DNA of 64,000 bases from Arcticibacter tournemirensis. GTDB lineage: Bacteria > Bacteroidota > Bacteroidia > Sphingobacteriales > Sphingobacteriaceae. The DNA lies in NCBI RefSeq assembly GCF_006716645.1, contig NZ_VFPL01000001.1:2418001-2482000 (forward strand), read 5' to 3'. How positions within the stretch are numbered: the stretch's first letter is position 1; every line of letters begins with the position of its first letter. The notes beneath the pieces are model-generated. The model worked only from the letters and a program-made list of their open reading frames with translations, was not told the origin of the DNA and searched no databases. Below are positions 43,028 through 52,374 of this stretch, piece by piece. Position numbers and translations under genes: made by a program.

Positions 43028-44626
43028 ATGCTGATGAACAGTAGAATAAAGCTAAACCGATCGGTACTAAGTATATTGCTTGTTTTTATTTTAGGAACCG
43101 GTGCGGCCTACAGTCAGGTTGATGTACGTCATTACCGTTTAAATATTTTCCTCAGTGATACAACCGATGAGATCAGGGGATCTGCCGATATTGAAGTGAG
43201 GCATTTGCAAGCTTCCGATTCTGTGGTATTTGATCTTACCCGGCGTGATCATTTAGGGAAGGGAATGTTTGTTAGCAGTGTAGTTACAAATAAAACGAAA
43301 GAGCCGCTGAGGTTTAGTCAGACTGCTGATAAACTTATTGTATACTCATCATCGAAGAGGGGGACGTCGGTACAATATACAATTACTTATTCGGGCGTGC
43401 CTTCAGACGGACTGATCATCTCCGTTAATCAATTCGGCCAGCGTACTATCTTTGCAGATAACTGGCCTAACCGCGCTCATTACTGGTTCCCCTGTATTGA
43501 TCATCCATCCGATAAAGCGACCGTTGATTTTATAGTGAGGGCGCCTTCGCATTACCGCATAATAGCTAATGGCATTAGGAAAGAAGAAAGGGCAGCTGGC
43601 AACAATGAAACCATTACACGATATGAGGAAAACACCCCTATTCCAACGAAAGTAATGGTTATCGGAGCAGCTCCTTTTCTGGTTAGAAACACTGGTAAAG
43701 TAAAGGGTATACCAGTGAGCAGCTGGCTGTTCGAGGGGGAGAAGAATGTAACGGCCTATGATACGGCGCCCTTTATACTAACTTTTTTCATTCGCAAAAT
43801 AGGTCCTTTTTCATATAAAAAGCTTGCCAATGTTCAGTCGAAAACCAGGTTTGGAGGGATGGAGAATGCAGGAGCAATTTTCTATTTCGAGGAGTCGCCT
43901 GCTTATCCGGGCGTTGAGAGCCTTGTTGCACACGAAATAGCGCATCAGTGGTTCGGCGACGCTGCAACGGAAAAAGATTGGTCGCATGTATGGTTGAGTG
44001 AAGGTTTTGCAACGTATTTGAGCAACGTTTACCTGGAGGATAAATATGGACCAGACTCGTTGAGGAGACTGATGACCCAGCAGCGAAACAAAGTGCTGAA
44101 ATTCGAAAAAAAGCGCTTCACTCCAATTATCGATCATGTGCAGTCTGACTATATGCAGATTCTGAATGCAAATAGTTACGAGAAGGCTGCGTGGGTACTG
44201 CATATGCTTCGCCGTGAGATGGGGGATGCCGCTTTTTGGAAGGCCACCAGGAAATACTACAAGAAATATCGTAATAAAAATGCCGACACTGATGATCTCC
44301 TTCGCATCTTTGAGCAGGTAGCTGGTAAAGATCTTGATACTTTTTTCAATCAATGGCTTTACCGTGCCGGGAATCCGAAACTAACCTTGAACTGGCGGTA
44401 TCGTGCAGATTCAAAAAATCTTATTCTGCGCGTCACCCAGGAACAACCTGAACTTTATCAACTGCCTTTTGAATTCTCTATCCCCGGAGAACCGGGCCTG
44501 AGATCTGTACTTCTCAAAGACAGGGTGACTACCGTCGAAGTTCCGGTTGCGAGTGTCCCTGCAAGCGTTATTCCTGATCCGAATGTAAACCTGATGGCCG
44601 AAATAAAAGAGGATCCACAGAGATAG
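43028..44626 (+). CDS. M1-family metallopeptidase (aminopeptidase N-like)
   Basis: 532 residues with a signal peptide (FILGTGAAYSQ). The N-terminal saddle domain reads VRHYRLNIFLSDTTDEIRGS; the substrate loop is GGMENAGAIFYFEE (G-M-E-N); zinc motif HEIAHQWFGD at about residue 302 with the second Glu in HVWLSEGFATYL. It lacks the large C-terminal helical domain of full-length aminopeptidase N, as in other shorter Bacteroidota M1 proteins. Secreted or periplasmic; trims N-terminal residues from peptides. The gene begins at the base following the kinase stop. Confidence 0.9.
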   Translation: MLMNSRIKLNRSVLSILLVFILGTGAAYSQVDVRHYRLNIFLSDTTDEIRGSADIEVRHLQASDSVVFDLTRRDHLGKGMFVSSVVTNKTKEPLRFSQTADKLIVYSSSKRGTSVQYTITYSGVPSDGLIISVNQFGQRTIFADNWPNRAHYWFPCIDHPSDKATVDFIVRAPSHYRIIANGIRKEERAAGNNETITRYEENTPIPTKVMVIGAAPFLVRNTGKVKGIPVSSWLFEGEKNVTAYDTAPFILTFFIRKIGPFSYKKLANVQSKTRFGGMENAGAIFYFEESPAYPGVESLVAHEIAHQWFGDAATEKDWSHVWLSEGFATYLSNVYLEDKYGPDSLRRLMTQQRNKVLKFEKKRFTPIIDHVQSDYMQILNANSYEKAAWVLHMLRREMGDAAFWKATRKYYKKYRNKNADTDDLLRIFEQVAGKDLDTFFNQWLYRAGNPKLTLNWRYRADSKNLILRVTQEQPELYQLPFEFSIPGEPGLRSVLLKDRVTTVEVPVASVPASVIPDPNVNLMAEIKEDPQR

Positions 44627-44828
44627 CACTTATACGGCGAGAGTACGCTAATTGCCGGCAATTTGCCTCAAAATTGCTATAAATGAGACAAATTTACTAT
44701 ATATTGATCAGAAGAAGAGAGGGGAATTGTTTTACTTTGTTCCACCGGTTCGTTAAAGATTTACGGTTGAATCGGCTGACCTGATTTATTATCGGAACTT
44801 AAATTAAAAAACAAAGGAGTAAACAACA

Positions 44829-44855
44829 ATGCTCCTTACTGAACTTACATTTTAA
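44829..44855 (+). promoter_or_regulatory. 8-codon upstream ORF with its own Shine-Dalgarno
   Basis: AAAGGAG at 44813-44819 is followed 9 bases later by an ATG encoding MLLTELTF and TAA, ending 6 bases before the glycosidase ATG (44862). The main gene has no Shine-Dalgarno of its own, so re-initiation after the leader peptide is possible. Chance cannot be excluded for so short an ORF. Confidence 0.3.
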
Positions 44856-44861
44856 ACAATT

Positions 44862-45917
44862 ATGAAACGGATTCTGATTTTCTTCTTACTGTTCTCTGGC
44901 TTGACTGTTAGTGCCCGGCAGGGTAGATGGCCGGAGGCTAAAGCAAACCAATGGTATAAAAGCGAGGCCTGGATGACCGGCTGCAATTTTCAGCCTTCTA
45001 CCGCAATTAACCAGCTTGAGATGTTTCAGAAGGCTACATTCGACCCTGCAACGATCGATAAAGAACTAGGCTGGGCAGAAGGATTAGGGTTTAATACGAT
45101 GCGGGTATTTTTGCATCATGTGGCATGGACTTCAGACAAAGAGGGTTTTAAAAAGAGGCTGGATGAGTATCTTGCCATCTCTGCAAAACACCATATCAAA
45201 ACAATGTTTGTGTTTTTCGACGACTGCTGGAACGATAAATACCAGGCAGGTAAACAGCCGGAGCCAAAAGTTGGCGTACATAACAGTGGCTGGTTGCGCG
45301 ATCCGGGGACAGATATCAGGAACAATCCCGATAGTCTGAAGATGCTTGAGGCATATGTAAAAGACATCCTATCAACTTTTAAAAACGACAAGCGCATCGT
45401 GATGTGGGACCTTTACAATGAGCCCGGTAACAATGGCTATATCGACAGGAGCTTACCTCTTTTAAAAGAAGTATTTACCTGGGCCCGGGCTGTCAATCCG
45501 TCGCAACCTCTTACTGCCGGAGTATGGAATTATGGAGAGAATTTTAAGAATCTAAATGCTTTTCAGCTCGAAAATTCTGATATAATTACTTATCACCACT
45601 ATGGTTATGCCGATCCTCATAAAAAGAAGATCGATGATCTGCGTCAATATAACCGCCCGCTGGTATGCACTGAATATATGGCCAGAAGGAACGGAAGCCT
45701 TTTTCAAACGATAATGCCTATTCTAAAACAAGAAAAGGTTGGAGCTATAAACTGGGGGTTTGTTTCAGGAAAGACAAACACTATTTACGCATGGGACACT
45801 CCCAAACCTGATGGAAAAGAACCTGAACTATGGTTTCATGATATTTACCGGAAGGACGGCTCTGCGTTTAGTGAATATGAAATAAAGGCAATCAGGGAGC
45901 TTACCGGCAAAAAGTGA
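44862..45917 (+). CDS. Secreted glycoside hydrolase, clan A (GH5-like)
   Basis: 351 residues with a signal peptide (LLFSGLTVSARQ). TIM-barrel glycosidase: acid/base Glu187 in WDLYNEPGN, catalytic nucleophile Glu271 in LVCTEYMAR; GFNTMRVFLHHVAW and SDIITYHHYGYAD are also typical. The exact family and sugar cannot be fixed by eye. It shares an operon with the sulfatase 4 bases downstream, so a sulfated glycan is a reasonable target, for example a host mucin or algal polysaccharide. Confidence 0.85.
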   Translation: MKRILIFFLLFSGLTVSARQGRWPEAKANQWYKSEAWMTGCNFQPSTAINQLEMFQKATFDPATIDKELGWAEGLGFNTMRVFLHHVAWTSDKEGFKKRLDEYLAISAKHHIKTMFVFFDDCWNDKYQAGKQPEPKVGVHNSGWLRDPGTDIRNNPDSLKMLEAYVKDILSTFKNDKRIVMWDLYNEPGNNGYIDRSLPLLKEVFTWARAVNPSQPLTAGVWNYGENFKNLNAFQLENSDIITYHHYGYADPHKKKIDDLRQYNRPLVCTEYMARRNGSLFQTIMPILKQEKVGAINWGFVSGKTNTIYAWDTPKPDGKEPELWFHDIYRKDGSAFSEYEIKAIRELTGKK

Positions 45918-45921
45918 TGCT

Positions 45922-47625
45922 ATGAAAAGAGGATTGTTCTTCCTGCCGGTTTTAATTGCATGTATATTAATGCTTGGTGCATTTAAGAGAAAGCAAAAGG
46001 TAAAGAAAGCAGTAAAAGACCCACCTCCCAACATTATTGTAATTCTTGCTGATGATATGGGCTTTTCTGATGCCGGTTGTTACGGAGGCGAGATTCATAC
46101 GCCTAATATTGACTTTTTGGCTAAGAATGGCGTTCGATACACCCAATTTTACAATACATCGAGATGTTGCCCTACAAGGGCGTCGCTGCTCACCGGTTTA
46201 TACAATCAGCAGGCCGGGATTGGGAAAATGACTGAAGCTGAAGAAGAGCCTGGATATCTTGGCCGTCTTGGGGAGAATACTGTAACGCTGGCTGAAGTAT
46301 TGAAGTCCGCGGGTTACCAAACTGCTATGTCAGGAAAGTGGCATGTTTCGAATACCATCGTTCAGAAAAATCCAAAGGATCAGCTCGCCTGGCTTAATCA
46401 CCAAAAGGACTTCGGTGATTTTTCGCCTTTAGACCAGTATCCAACAAATCGTGGTTTTGATAGATTTTTTGGAACTATATGGGGCGTTGTTGACTTTTTC
46501 GATCCCTTTAGTTTAGTTAGCGGAACTACTCCAATTAAAGATGTCCCTCCAGATTATTATCATACGGATGCTATCAATGATACAGCAGTAGCCTATATCA
46601 ATTCCTTTCAAAAGACAGACAAGCCTTTCTTTATGTATGTAGCCGAGAATGCTCCGCACTGGCCACTACAGGCGAAACCTGAAGATATAGAGAAATATAA
46701 GGATACTTATAAAGCGGGGTGGGACGCAATCCGGGAAGCGCGTTATAAAAAGATGGTCGGACTTGGGCTTATCGACCCGAAAACGACGAAGCTTCCTGCG
46801 AACAACAAAGGAGAAGTAAGCTGGGAAAACAACCCGGATAAAGAGTTTGATGCACGTGCTATGGCTGTACATGCTGCTATGATAGATAGGATGGATAGGG
46901 GAATCGGACGTATTATTGACGCTCTGCGAAAAACGGGAAAGCTGGATAACACGCTGATCGTTTTCCTTTCGGATAATGGAGCCAGTCCTGAAAACTGTGC
47001 AGCATATGGTCCGGGCTTTGACCGTCCGAATATGACAAGGGACGGTCGTCCGATTGTTTATGCCACAAAAAAACAGGTTCTTCCCGGACCGCAGACTTCG
47101 TACGCGTCGATAGGCCCGCGGTGGGCACGTGTAGCCAATACACCATTTAAGTATGCGAAAGCAGAATCATATGAAGGTGGAGTACACACTCCTATGATCG
47201 CTTTCTGGCCTAAAGGGATCACTGCAAAGAAGGGAAGTTTCAGCGGTCAGGTTGGCCATGTTATGGATTTTATGAATACGTTCATTGAAGTGTCGGGTGC
47301 TAAATACCCCGCGACTTTTAAGGGTAAGAGCATAACACCCTCGCAGGGCATCAGCCTGGTGTCATCATTCACCGGGAAGAAGAGCGGAGGCCATGTAAAC
47401 CTTTTTAATGAGCACTTCGGCGCCCGGTATGTTCGCTCCGGCAATTGGAAGATGGTATCTCTTAGTAATGATAGCACCTGGCATCTTTATGACCTGGACA
47501 AGGATAAGTCTGAAGTTAATGATCTTGCACCTGCAAATCAGGCGAGAGTAAAACAAATGGAGAACCTTTGGAAGCAATGGGCAAAAAGTAATCAGGTGTT
47601 TCCAAAACCGGGAAGGAAAGACTGA
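45922..47625 (+). CDS. Type I arylsulfatase
   Basis: 567 residues, secreted (hydrophobic N terminus FLPVLIACILMLGAF). The metal-site motif is ILADDMGFSDAGCYG. The catalytic motif is CCPTRASLLTG: C-x-P-x-R with Cys82 as the residue to be converted to formylglycine. GKWHVS, APHWPLQ and FLSDNGASPE are further family marks. It removes sulfate esters from glycans; a formylglycine-generating or anaerobic sulfatase-maturating enzyme must exist elsewhere. Co-transcribed with the glycosidase just upstream. Confidence 0.92.
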   Translation: MKRGLFFLPVLIACILMLGAFKRKQKVKKAVKDPPPNIIVILADDMGFSDAGCYGGEIHTPNIDFLAKNGVRYTQFYNTSRCCPTRASLLTGLYNQQAGIGKMTEAEEEPGYLGRLGENTVTLAEVLKSAGYQTAMSGKWHVSNTIVQKNPKDQLAWLNHQKDFGDFSPLDQYPTNRGFDRFFGTIWGVVDFFDPFSLVSGTTPIKDVPPDYYHTDAINDTAVAYINSFQKTDKPFFMYVAENAPHWPLQAKPEDIEKYKDTYKAGWDAIREARYKKMVGLGLIDPKTTKLPANNKGEVSWENNPDKEFDARAMAVHAAMIDRMDRGIGRIIDALRKTGKLDNTLIVFLSDNGASPENCAAYGPGFDRPNMTRDGRPIVYATKKQVLPGPQTSYASIGPRWARVANTPFKYAKAESYEGGVHTPMIAFWPKGITAKKGSFSGQVGHVMDFMNTFIEVSGAKYPATFKGKSITPSQGISLVSSFTGKKSGGHVNLFNEHFGARYVRSGNWKMVSLSNDSTWHLYDLDKDKSEVNDLAPANQARVKQMENLWKQWAKSNQVFPKPGRKD

Positions 47626-47650
47626 TCTCGCAGGGGATTAGTCTTTCCTT
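47613..47650 (+). terminator. Hairpin overlapping the sulfatase stop codon
   Basis: AAGGAAAGACTGAT (47613-47626) pairs with ATTAGTCTTTCCTT (47637-47650), one G-T pair, around a 10-base loop. The stem contains the stop codon TGA (47623-47625). Confidence 0.65.
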
Positions 47651-47683
47651 ATCTGTATCCGGCGCGGGCGTTCATTTCTGGTA

Positions 47684-48153
47684 CTATTGCAACTTTATGC
47701 TCAATCCTTTAATGGTCTGCCAGCCTTCCTTGTCGGTTAGCTTGATCATAAAGTGATAGTCGCCCGGGTCGGCGTCTGCGGGAATTTCTATTTCTGCGGT
47801 TGCTTCATAACTTGTCTGCCCTCGGGAATGGAGTAGTCTTTTATAAAAAGGAAGGGTTTGACAGGTGATTTTACTGCTTCAAACTCGCAGTTGCTTATTT
47901 CGGTGCTATGCGAATGATGATCAAAATTGTGATGGATATCCAAACTGTAGGATCCTAATGCCAGGTTATCACTAAATCTGGCTTTGAAAGAGAGCTTCTT
48001 TCCCCGCTCAATGGTGCTGCATTGTTTTGGAAACGCCTGCGTGGAAGAAATGTCGATAACAGGATATTCAGTGTCTGCTTCAGAGCTCTTACTGCAGTTG
48101 CTTAGCAGCATTACATAAAATATGGCGAAGGCCATTAAGGTTAATTTTTTCAT
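47684..48153 (-). pseudogene. DUF4625 lipoprotein with a one-base frameshift
   Basis: Lipoprotein signal with lipobox (VMLLSNC, Cys18 from ATG 48153), then a His-rich segment LDIHHNFDHHSHSTEIS. After DYSIPEG the annotated frame runs into VMKQPQK and a stop near 47788. Shifting by one base restores QTSYEATAEIEIPADADPGD, YHFMIKLTDKEGWQTIKG, LSIKLQ and a stop at 47684, the normal C-terminal half of DUF4625. The total of 470 bases is one short of a multiple of three, so a single base appears missing around 47816-47822 in GAGGGCAGACA. It could be a real deletion or a consensus error at a G run. Confidence 0.85.
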
Positions 48154-48260
48154 AACCAACTATTCGTTGTATAATGGATATTGATATACAACCGTAAGCC
48201 ATTATCGGCTTACGGTATTTTAAACAAGTTTACTTTGTATGCCGCTTTTGGAGCAAGCCG

Positions 48261-48977
48261 CTATTTTTTGTCAAAATGTTCTTCAAACTCATTTTCTTTA
48301 CCCTGCTGGTCTACAATCTTTAGGTGAACGTGATAGTGACCTGCCGGCGCTTCAGTAATGTTAACATGCTTGTGGAAATTATAGGTCGTTTGCCCAATCA
48401 TGGCGGCATCTGTAAATTCGAATTCTTTTTCCCACTCAGCTCCGTGTACCTCAACTACTACTTTGGCTATCTTGTTAATCGCGCTGATCACAGCTTCCAA
48501 ATGCAGGTCTGTACCGGCTGTATTTGGCGACACTTCCAGGCCAGTGGCCGAGGGTAATGAAGGATCAAATTTTATCTCAAGATCAGATTCAACTTCAGTT
48601 GATTGACCAAGTGCGTCGGTTACACTTAAATGTACATGGTAATGTCCCAGCGGAGCCTCAGCCGGGATGTCAATATGCTTGTGGAATTCTGCATTCTTTA
48701 ATCCGGAGAAACCCTCTGTGTACTCTTGTTCGTATGACCAGCCCTCGCCCGATTGGGGATGAATTTCAAGTTTTACGCTTGCAATGATTGCGGGGGCCAG
48801 TATCTCTGCTTCGATGTGAATGTCGCTACCCGGATAGGCAGTCTTATTGTTGCCTGTGCCAATTTCAAGATTGTTTAAGGAAGGTGCCGGAGTTGTTTCA
48901 TCTTCGTCTTTCTTACATGACGAAATAAATATTAATGATATAAACAGAATGATAGACGATTTTAAAGAAATTTTCAT
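48261..48977 (-). CDS. Lipoprotein with two DUF4625 repeats, histidine-rich
   Basis: 238 residues, lipobox FISSC (Cys21). It has two copies of the DUF4625 unit: the first ends with HKHIDIPAEAPLGHYHVHL (about residues 98-116), the second with HKHVNITEAPAGHYHVHL (about 207-224). The two HKH...HYHVHL motifs are near-identical and would place six or more histidines close together, suggesting metal binding. It is the intact neighbour of the frameshifted DUF4625 gene downstream and is preceded by the TonB receptor; all lie on the same strand. Function not established; the family is a Bacteroidota surface lipoprotein. Confidence 0.82.
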   Translation of the reverse strand: MKISLKSSIILFISLIFISSCKKDEDETTPAPSLNNLEIGTGNNKTAYPGSDIHIEAEILAPAIIASVKLEIHPQSGEGWSYEQEYTEGFSGLKNAEFHKHIDIPAEAPLGHYHVHLSVTDALGQSTEVESDLEIKFDPSLPSATGLEVSPNTAGTDLHLEAVISAINKIAKVVVEVHGAEWEKEFEFTDAAMIGQTTYNFHKHVNITEAPAGHYHVHLKIVDQQGKENEFEEHFDKK

Positions 48978-49107
48978 GTTGTTGTTGTTTTAGTATTAAG
49001 CAGATCCCGGCCGTCAAATATGGCCGTACTATTAATAATTTAAGGGTAAGAGTTTTAAATTAGCCAGACCCAGACCGGAGGGCCACGTTTATAAAAATGG
49101 TTTGTCA

Positions 49108-51383
49108 TTATTTTTGATTGAAAGGGATTTTAACCGAGAGAATCATGTTCCTGCCGGCCTCTGGAAGCTGAATAATGCGATAGAAGCTGGTGTGATTCAG
49201 ATATCGTCTATTCAGAAGGTTTTGAACCTGAAAGCTTAGTATGACTGGTTGGCTGTATAACTTTAATTTCATACCCGCCGGATATTGACCATCTGGTATC
49301 CCGGCGTCTTTTTTTCGGGAGGTACAATGTTGTTTTGTTTACCGGTGAGGCGATAGTCTGCCGAGACGTAAGTATCCTTAAAGATTGCTATCCCTGCAGG
49401 CGACCAGGTAAGATTTAACAATGCGGAGGCCGGCGGGGAAAAAGGCAAGGTATACCCTTTTTTATCGCCAGAGAGCTGACGGGCATATAGATACTCGCCA
49501 AAAATTTCGCTGTATAGCGTTTTGTGTATTTTGTATTTAAACTGCACTTCAGCTCCATAGCGCATGACCCTGCTTTGTGCGTACTGAAAAACCTGATTGC
49601 CAGCTCCGTAGTAATAGTCGTACGTCGCTGAAGGATTCAGATATATGTAATTAGGAAAGTAATTGTAGAACGGGCTTATCAGTGCCGTCCATTTCTCTGT
49701 GTTCCATCCCACGCTAAGGTCGGCCTGATAAGATTGCTCGGGCGAGAGGTTGGGATCGCCGCGTTCATAGCTGAAGTAATGATAGTTTACTCCGTTGGCT
49801 GCCAGCTCTTTTGCGATAGGCATACGGAAGCTTTTACCAATATTGGCTTTTAGTGTAAATCTGTCCTGGTTATAATTCAATCCGGCTGACCAAACCAGGC
49901 TGTTGAAGTTGCGATTAAGATTGGATGCCCGGATAAGGTTTTCGGAAACAACAACATTGCCCTTTGTCGTTTCCGATTTAAACCAATCAGCATATTGAAA
50001 CATACGAGTGTTACCATAGTCGTATCTGACTGCTGCATGTAAAAGTAAATGCTCATTTATTTTAAGTTTATCGTATATAAATCCTCCCACCGTAGTTTGT
50101 TTAAATGAGGGCACAAGAAAGCTCCATCCGCCGATGGTGTTATCCTGATATTCGGCATTGAAGCCCGCTGTTATGCTATGTGAAGCAAAAAGCAGGTTAT
50201 TGCGCAGATTCAGGGAATAAACTGCTTTGTCAAATTCCCGTTCGAGATTAAGAGGTACCGGAATTTCCGGGGGATAAATTGAAGGCATGTAGCCATGGGG
50301 CACGTAATGACTAAACTCCTGCCTGAAATTGCGCTGATAACCAAGCTCCAGCTCAAGTCTGTTGCCGCTAAGATCTAATCTTGTTTGATTAATAATCTTA
50401 AAATGGTTTACGTCCTGGCTGGGCATCAACACGTCGCGACTTGAGCGGTCATGAAGTTTGACATCAACGTTACGGGGCTCAAGGCCGTGTGCATTCGCAA
50501 AGAATCCGCTTCTGCTGAAGATATTACTGATGAAGAATGTGGAGCGAAGTCGATTTCCGATATAACCCGTATGAAAGTGTAAGCCCGTTTCCTTGCCCGC
50601 AGTATTTCGCAACATGTTTCGGTACAGGCCGACAGCATAATCATAAATGAACACTGTGTCTGCAGGCACGCGGTAGTCGGCATAATCCTGATGGGTAACG
50701 CGGGAATCAAAGAACCAGTTTTCATATCGGCCGAAAAGGTTCACTGATGTGCCATAATGATTATTATTGCTTTTAGCGATCAAATTCACAGAACCACCAA
50801 AGCTGTTTTTTCGCGGCATTGACGATGGCTTTACATCTATTACGCCTCCAATGGCGTCGGAACCGTATATAAAAGAAGCTGCACCCTTTATCAGCTCTAC
50901 TTCTCCGGCTGCGAACTGATCTATTTCCAGGCCGTGATCAGCGCCCCATTGCTGGCCTTCGTGTTTTACACCTTTATCGAGCACTACCACACGGTTGAAT
51001 CCTAAACCCCGAATCAGCGGCTTTGACTGGCCCGATCCTATGCCTATTGTGCTAATACCCGGCAGGCGTTCGAGGGTCTTCATGAGACTGCCGCCTAAGT
51101 TCCTCTGAATGAAAGCCTGGTTTACTGTTTTAATATTCAATGATTCTTCGCTCATTCTTGTGCGGCTATGATCGTCGTAAACGGTTACTTCCTTTAAAAG
51201 ACGGGCCGATGGTTTGAGCGCGGTGTCGGTCCGGGTAGTTTCAGAATGGCCGCTCATCAACACTCTGGTCGTTGCGGCGGGCTTTCCGATGCTATCTAAA
51301 ACAACTCCCGGGAGCTTTGAATTCTGCCCGCAGAGTCGATGAAACGAGAAAATGCAAACAAAAAGAAAGTACGCTTTCTTCAT
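49108..51383 (-). pseudogene. TonB-dependent receptor with a frameshift near the C terminus
   Basis: Signal peptide MKKAYFLFVCIFSFHRLCGQ (ATG 51383), short N-terminal linker, plug domain (LKEVTVYDDHSRTRMSEESL, TLERLPGISTIGIGSGQSKP, LIRGLGFNRVVVLDKGVKHEG, SFIYGSDAIGGVIDV), then a 22-strand-type barrel. Its open frame ends NIRRV at 49269, but a one-base shift there continues AGMKLKLYSQPVILSFQVQN, LLNRRYLNHTSFYRIIQL, PEAGRNMILSVKIPFNQK and a stop at 49108, the typical receptor C terminus. The missing base is within ATCCGGCGGG (about 49274-49283). Plug motifs favour a metal or siderophore-type importer of the ZnuD/heavy-metal group, but the ligand is unproven. Confidence 0.87.
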
Positions 51384-51534
51384 TAGAAACAAGGTATACT
51401 GAGCCTGGCAGGCACGATTGATCAGCCACAAAATGGTAGATCAATACATGCCGGAATGGCTGATAAATAAAGAGTTAAATAAACCCCCGGCCGGTTAAAC
51501 GAACGTGGAAATACTCAAGGCAGGCCGGTTATGC

Positions 51535-51876
51535 TTAACAGAGAGGGGGACCCTTGTTGGTAAAACCCTGAAGGGTGAATTTATAAATTCCTGCGTAAAC
51601 CCTAAAGGCTAATGTTACAGGCTCAGGTTTTGGTGCAGCAAGAGCAGTGGGGAAAGGCAGGTGGAATTCTTTCCCCTGCCTATGAGTGTAATAGTCGCAC
51701 ACCTGGCATTTATCAGTGGTATTATAAACCGGCTGTTCTTCAACCTGTCCGGCCTTCAATACCCTGTGGTGGCTATGAAAGGCCGGTGCTGCGGAAATAA
51801 AAAGAAAGAGCAATGCCAGCATGAATGAACTCAGCTGGCAGCATTTGAGAAAGAGTAATTTTCCTTTTCTTTTCAT
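51535..51876 (-). CDS. Small His/Cys-containing secreted protein upstream of the TonB receptor
   Basis: 113 residues. Hydrophobic signal CCQLSSFMLALLFLFISAA, then FHSHHRV, a C-x-x-C (DKCQVCDYYTHRQ) and a tail ending FTNKGPPLC. The layout resembles DUF2946-type small proteins found beside metal transport genes. His, Cys and the receptor next door make metal handling likely, but it is not proven. It starts the minus-strand cluster of receptor and DUF4625 lipoproteins and is followed by the receptor ATG about 150 bases on. Confidence 0.68.
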   Translation of the reverse strand: MKRKGKLLFLKCCQLSSFMLALLFLFISAAPAFHSHHRVLKAGQVEEQPVYNTTDKCQVCDYYTHRQGKEFHLPFPTALAAPKPEPVTLAFRVYAGIYKFTLQGFTNKGPPLC

Positions 51877-51912
51877 TGACGCAGCAAAGTTGCATTTAAT
51901 TTTTGAGAATGT

Positions 51913-52317
51913 CTAATCTAATGCCATTTTAAATTCATCTTTCAATTGCGTTACCTGCAGAATTTTAAAAGTCTTCAGGCCGTTCGGCATCTCCCATTGC
52001 ACTTCTGATCCGGTCCGGTAGCCCAGAAGAGCAATACCAATTGGAGCAAATACAGAAACTTTGCCAAGCTTCATGTTCGCTTCTGCAGGCAGCACAATTT
52101 GAAACGTGAACTTCTGACCGCTGTGAATCTCTTCAATTTCCACTTTAGAGTCGATGCAAACGACGTCGGAGGGCAGGTCATCCGGCTTGATTACAACGGC
52201 AGATTTTAGTTCTTCTAGTAACTTTTTCTTGTTATAGTCCGAAAGGACCGAATCGTTAAGGTGCTTTTTTAGTAAATCCAGCTCTCTTTGAACTATCATT
52301 AAGTTTTCTGTTCTCAT
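51913..52317 (-). CDS. Rnk/GreA-GreB C-terminal-domain protein
   Basis: 134 residues. A short N-terminal helical hairpin (LMIVQRELDLLKKHLNDSVL, YNKKKLLEELKSA) precedes the FKBP-like C-terminal domain of transcript-cleavage factors: VVCIDSKVEIEEIHSGQKFT, FAPIGIALLGYRTGSEVQWE. The coiled-coil with the acidic tip of GreA is too short, so it is closer to Rnk, a regulator that competes for the RNA polymerase secondary channel. Monocistronic, or the lead of the neighbouring minus-strand genes. Confidence 0.82.
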   Translation of the reverse strand: MRTENLMIVQRELDLLKKHLNDSVLSDYNKKKLLEELKSAVVIKPDDLPSDVVCIDSKVEIEEIHSGQKFTFQIVLPAEANMKLGKVSVFAPIGIALLGYRTGSEVQWEMPNGLKTFKILQVTQLKDEFKMALD

Positions 52318-52374
52318 GTTAATGAATTTTTATGTTTTTAAATAGTATAAGCGTTTTAGGTGTTCTGAAGCCCG

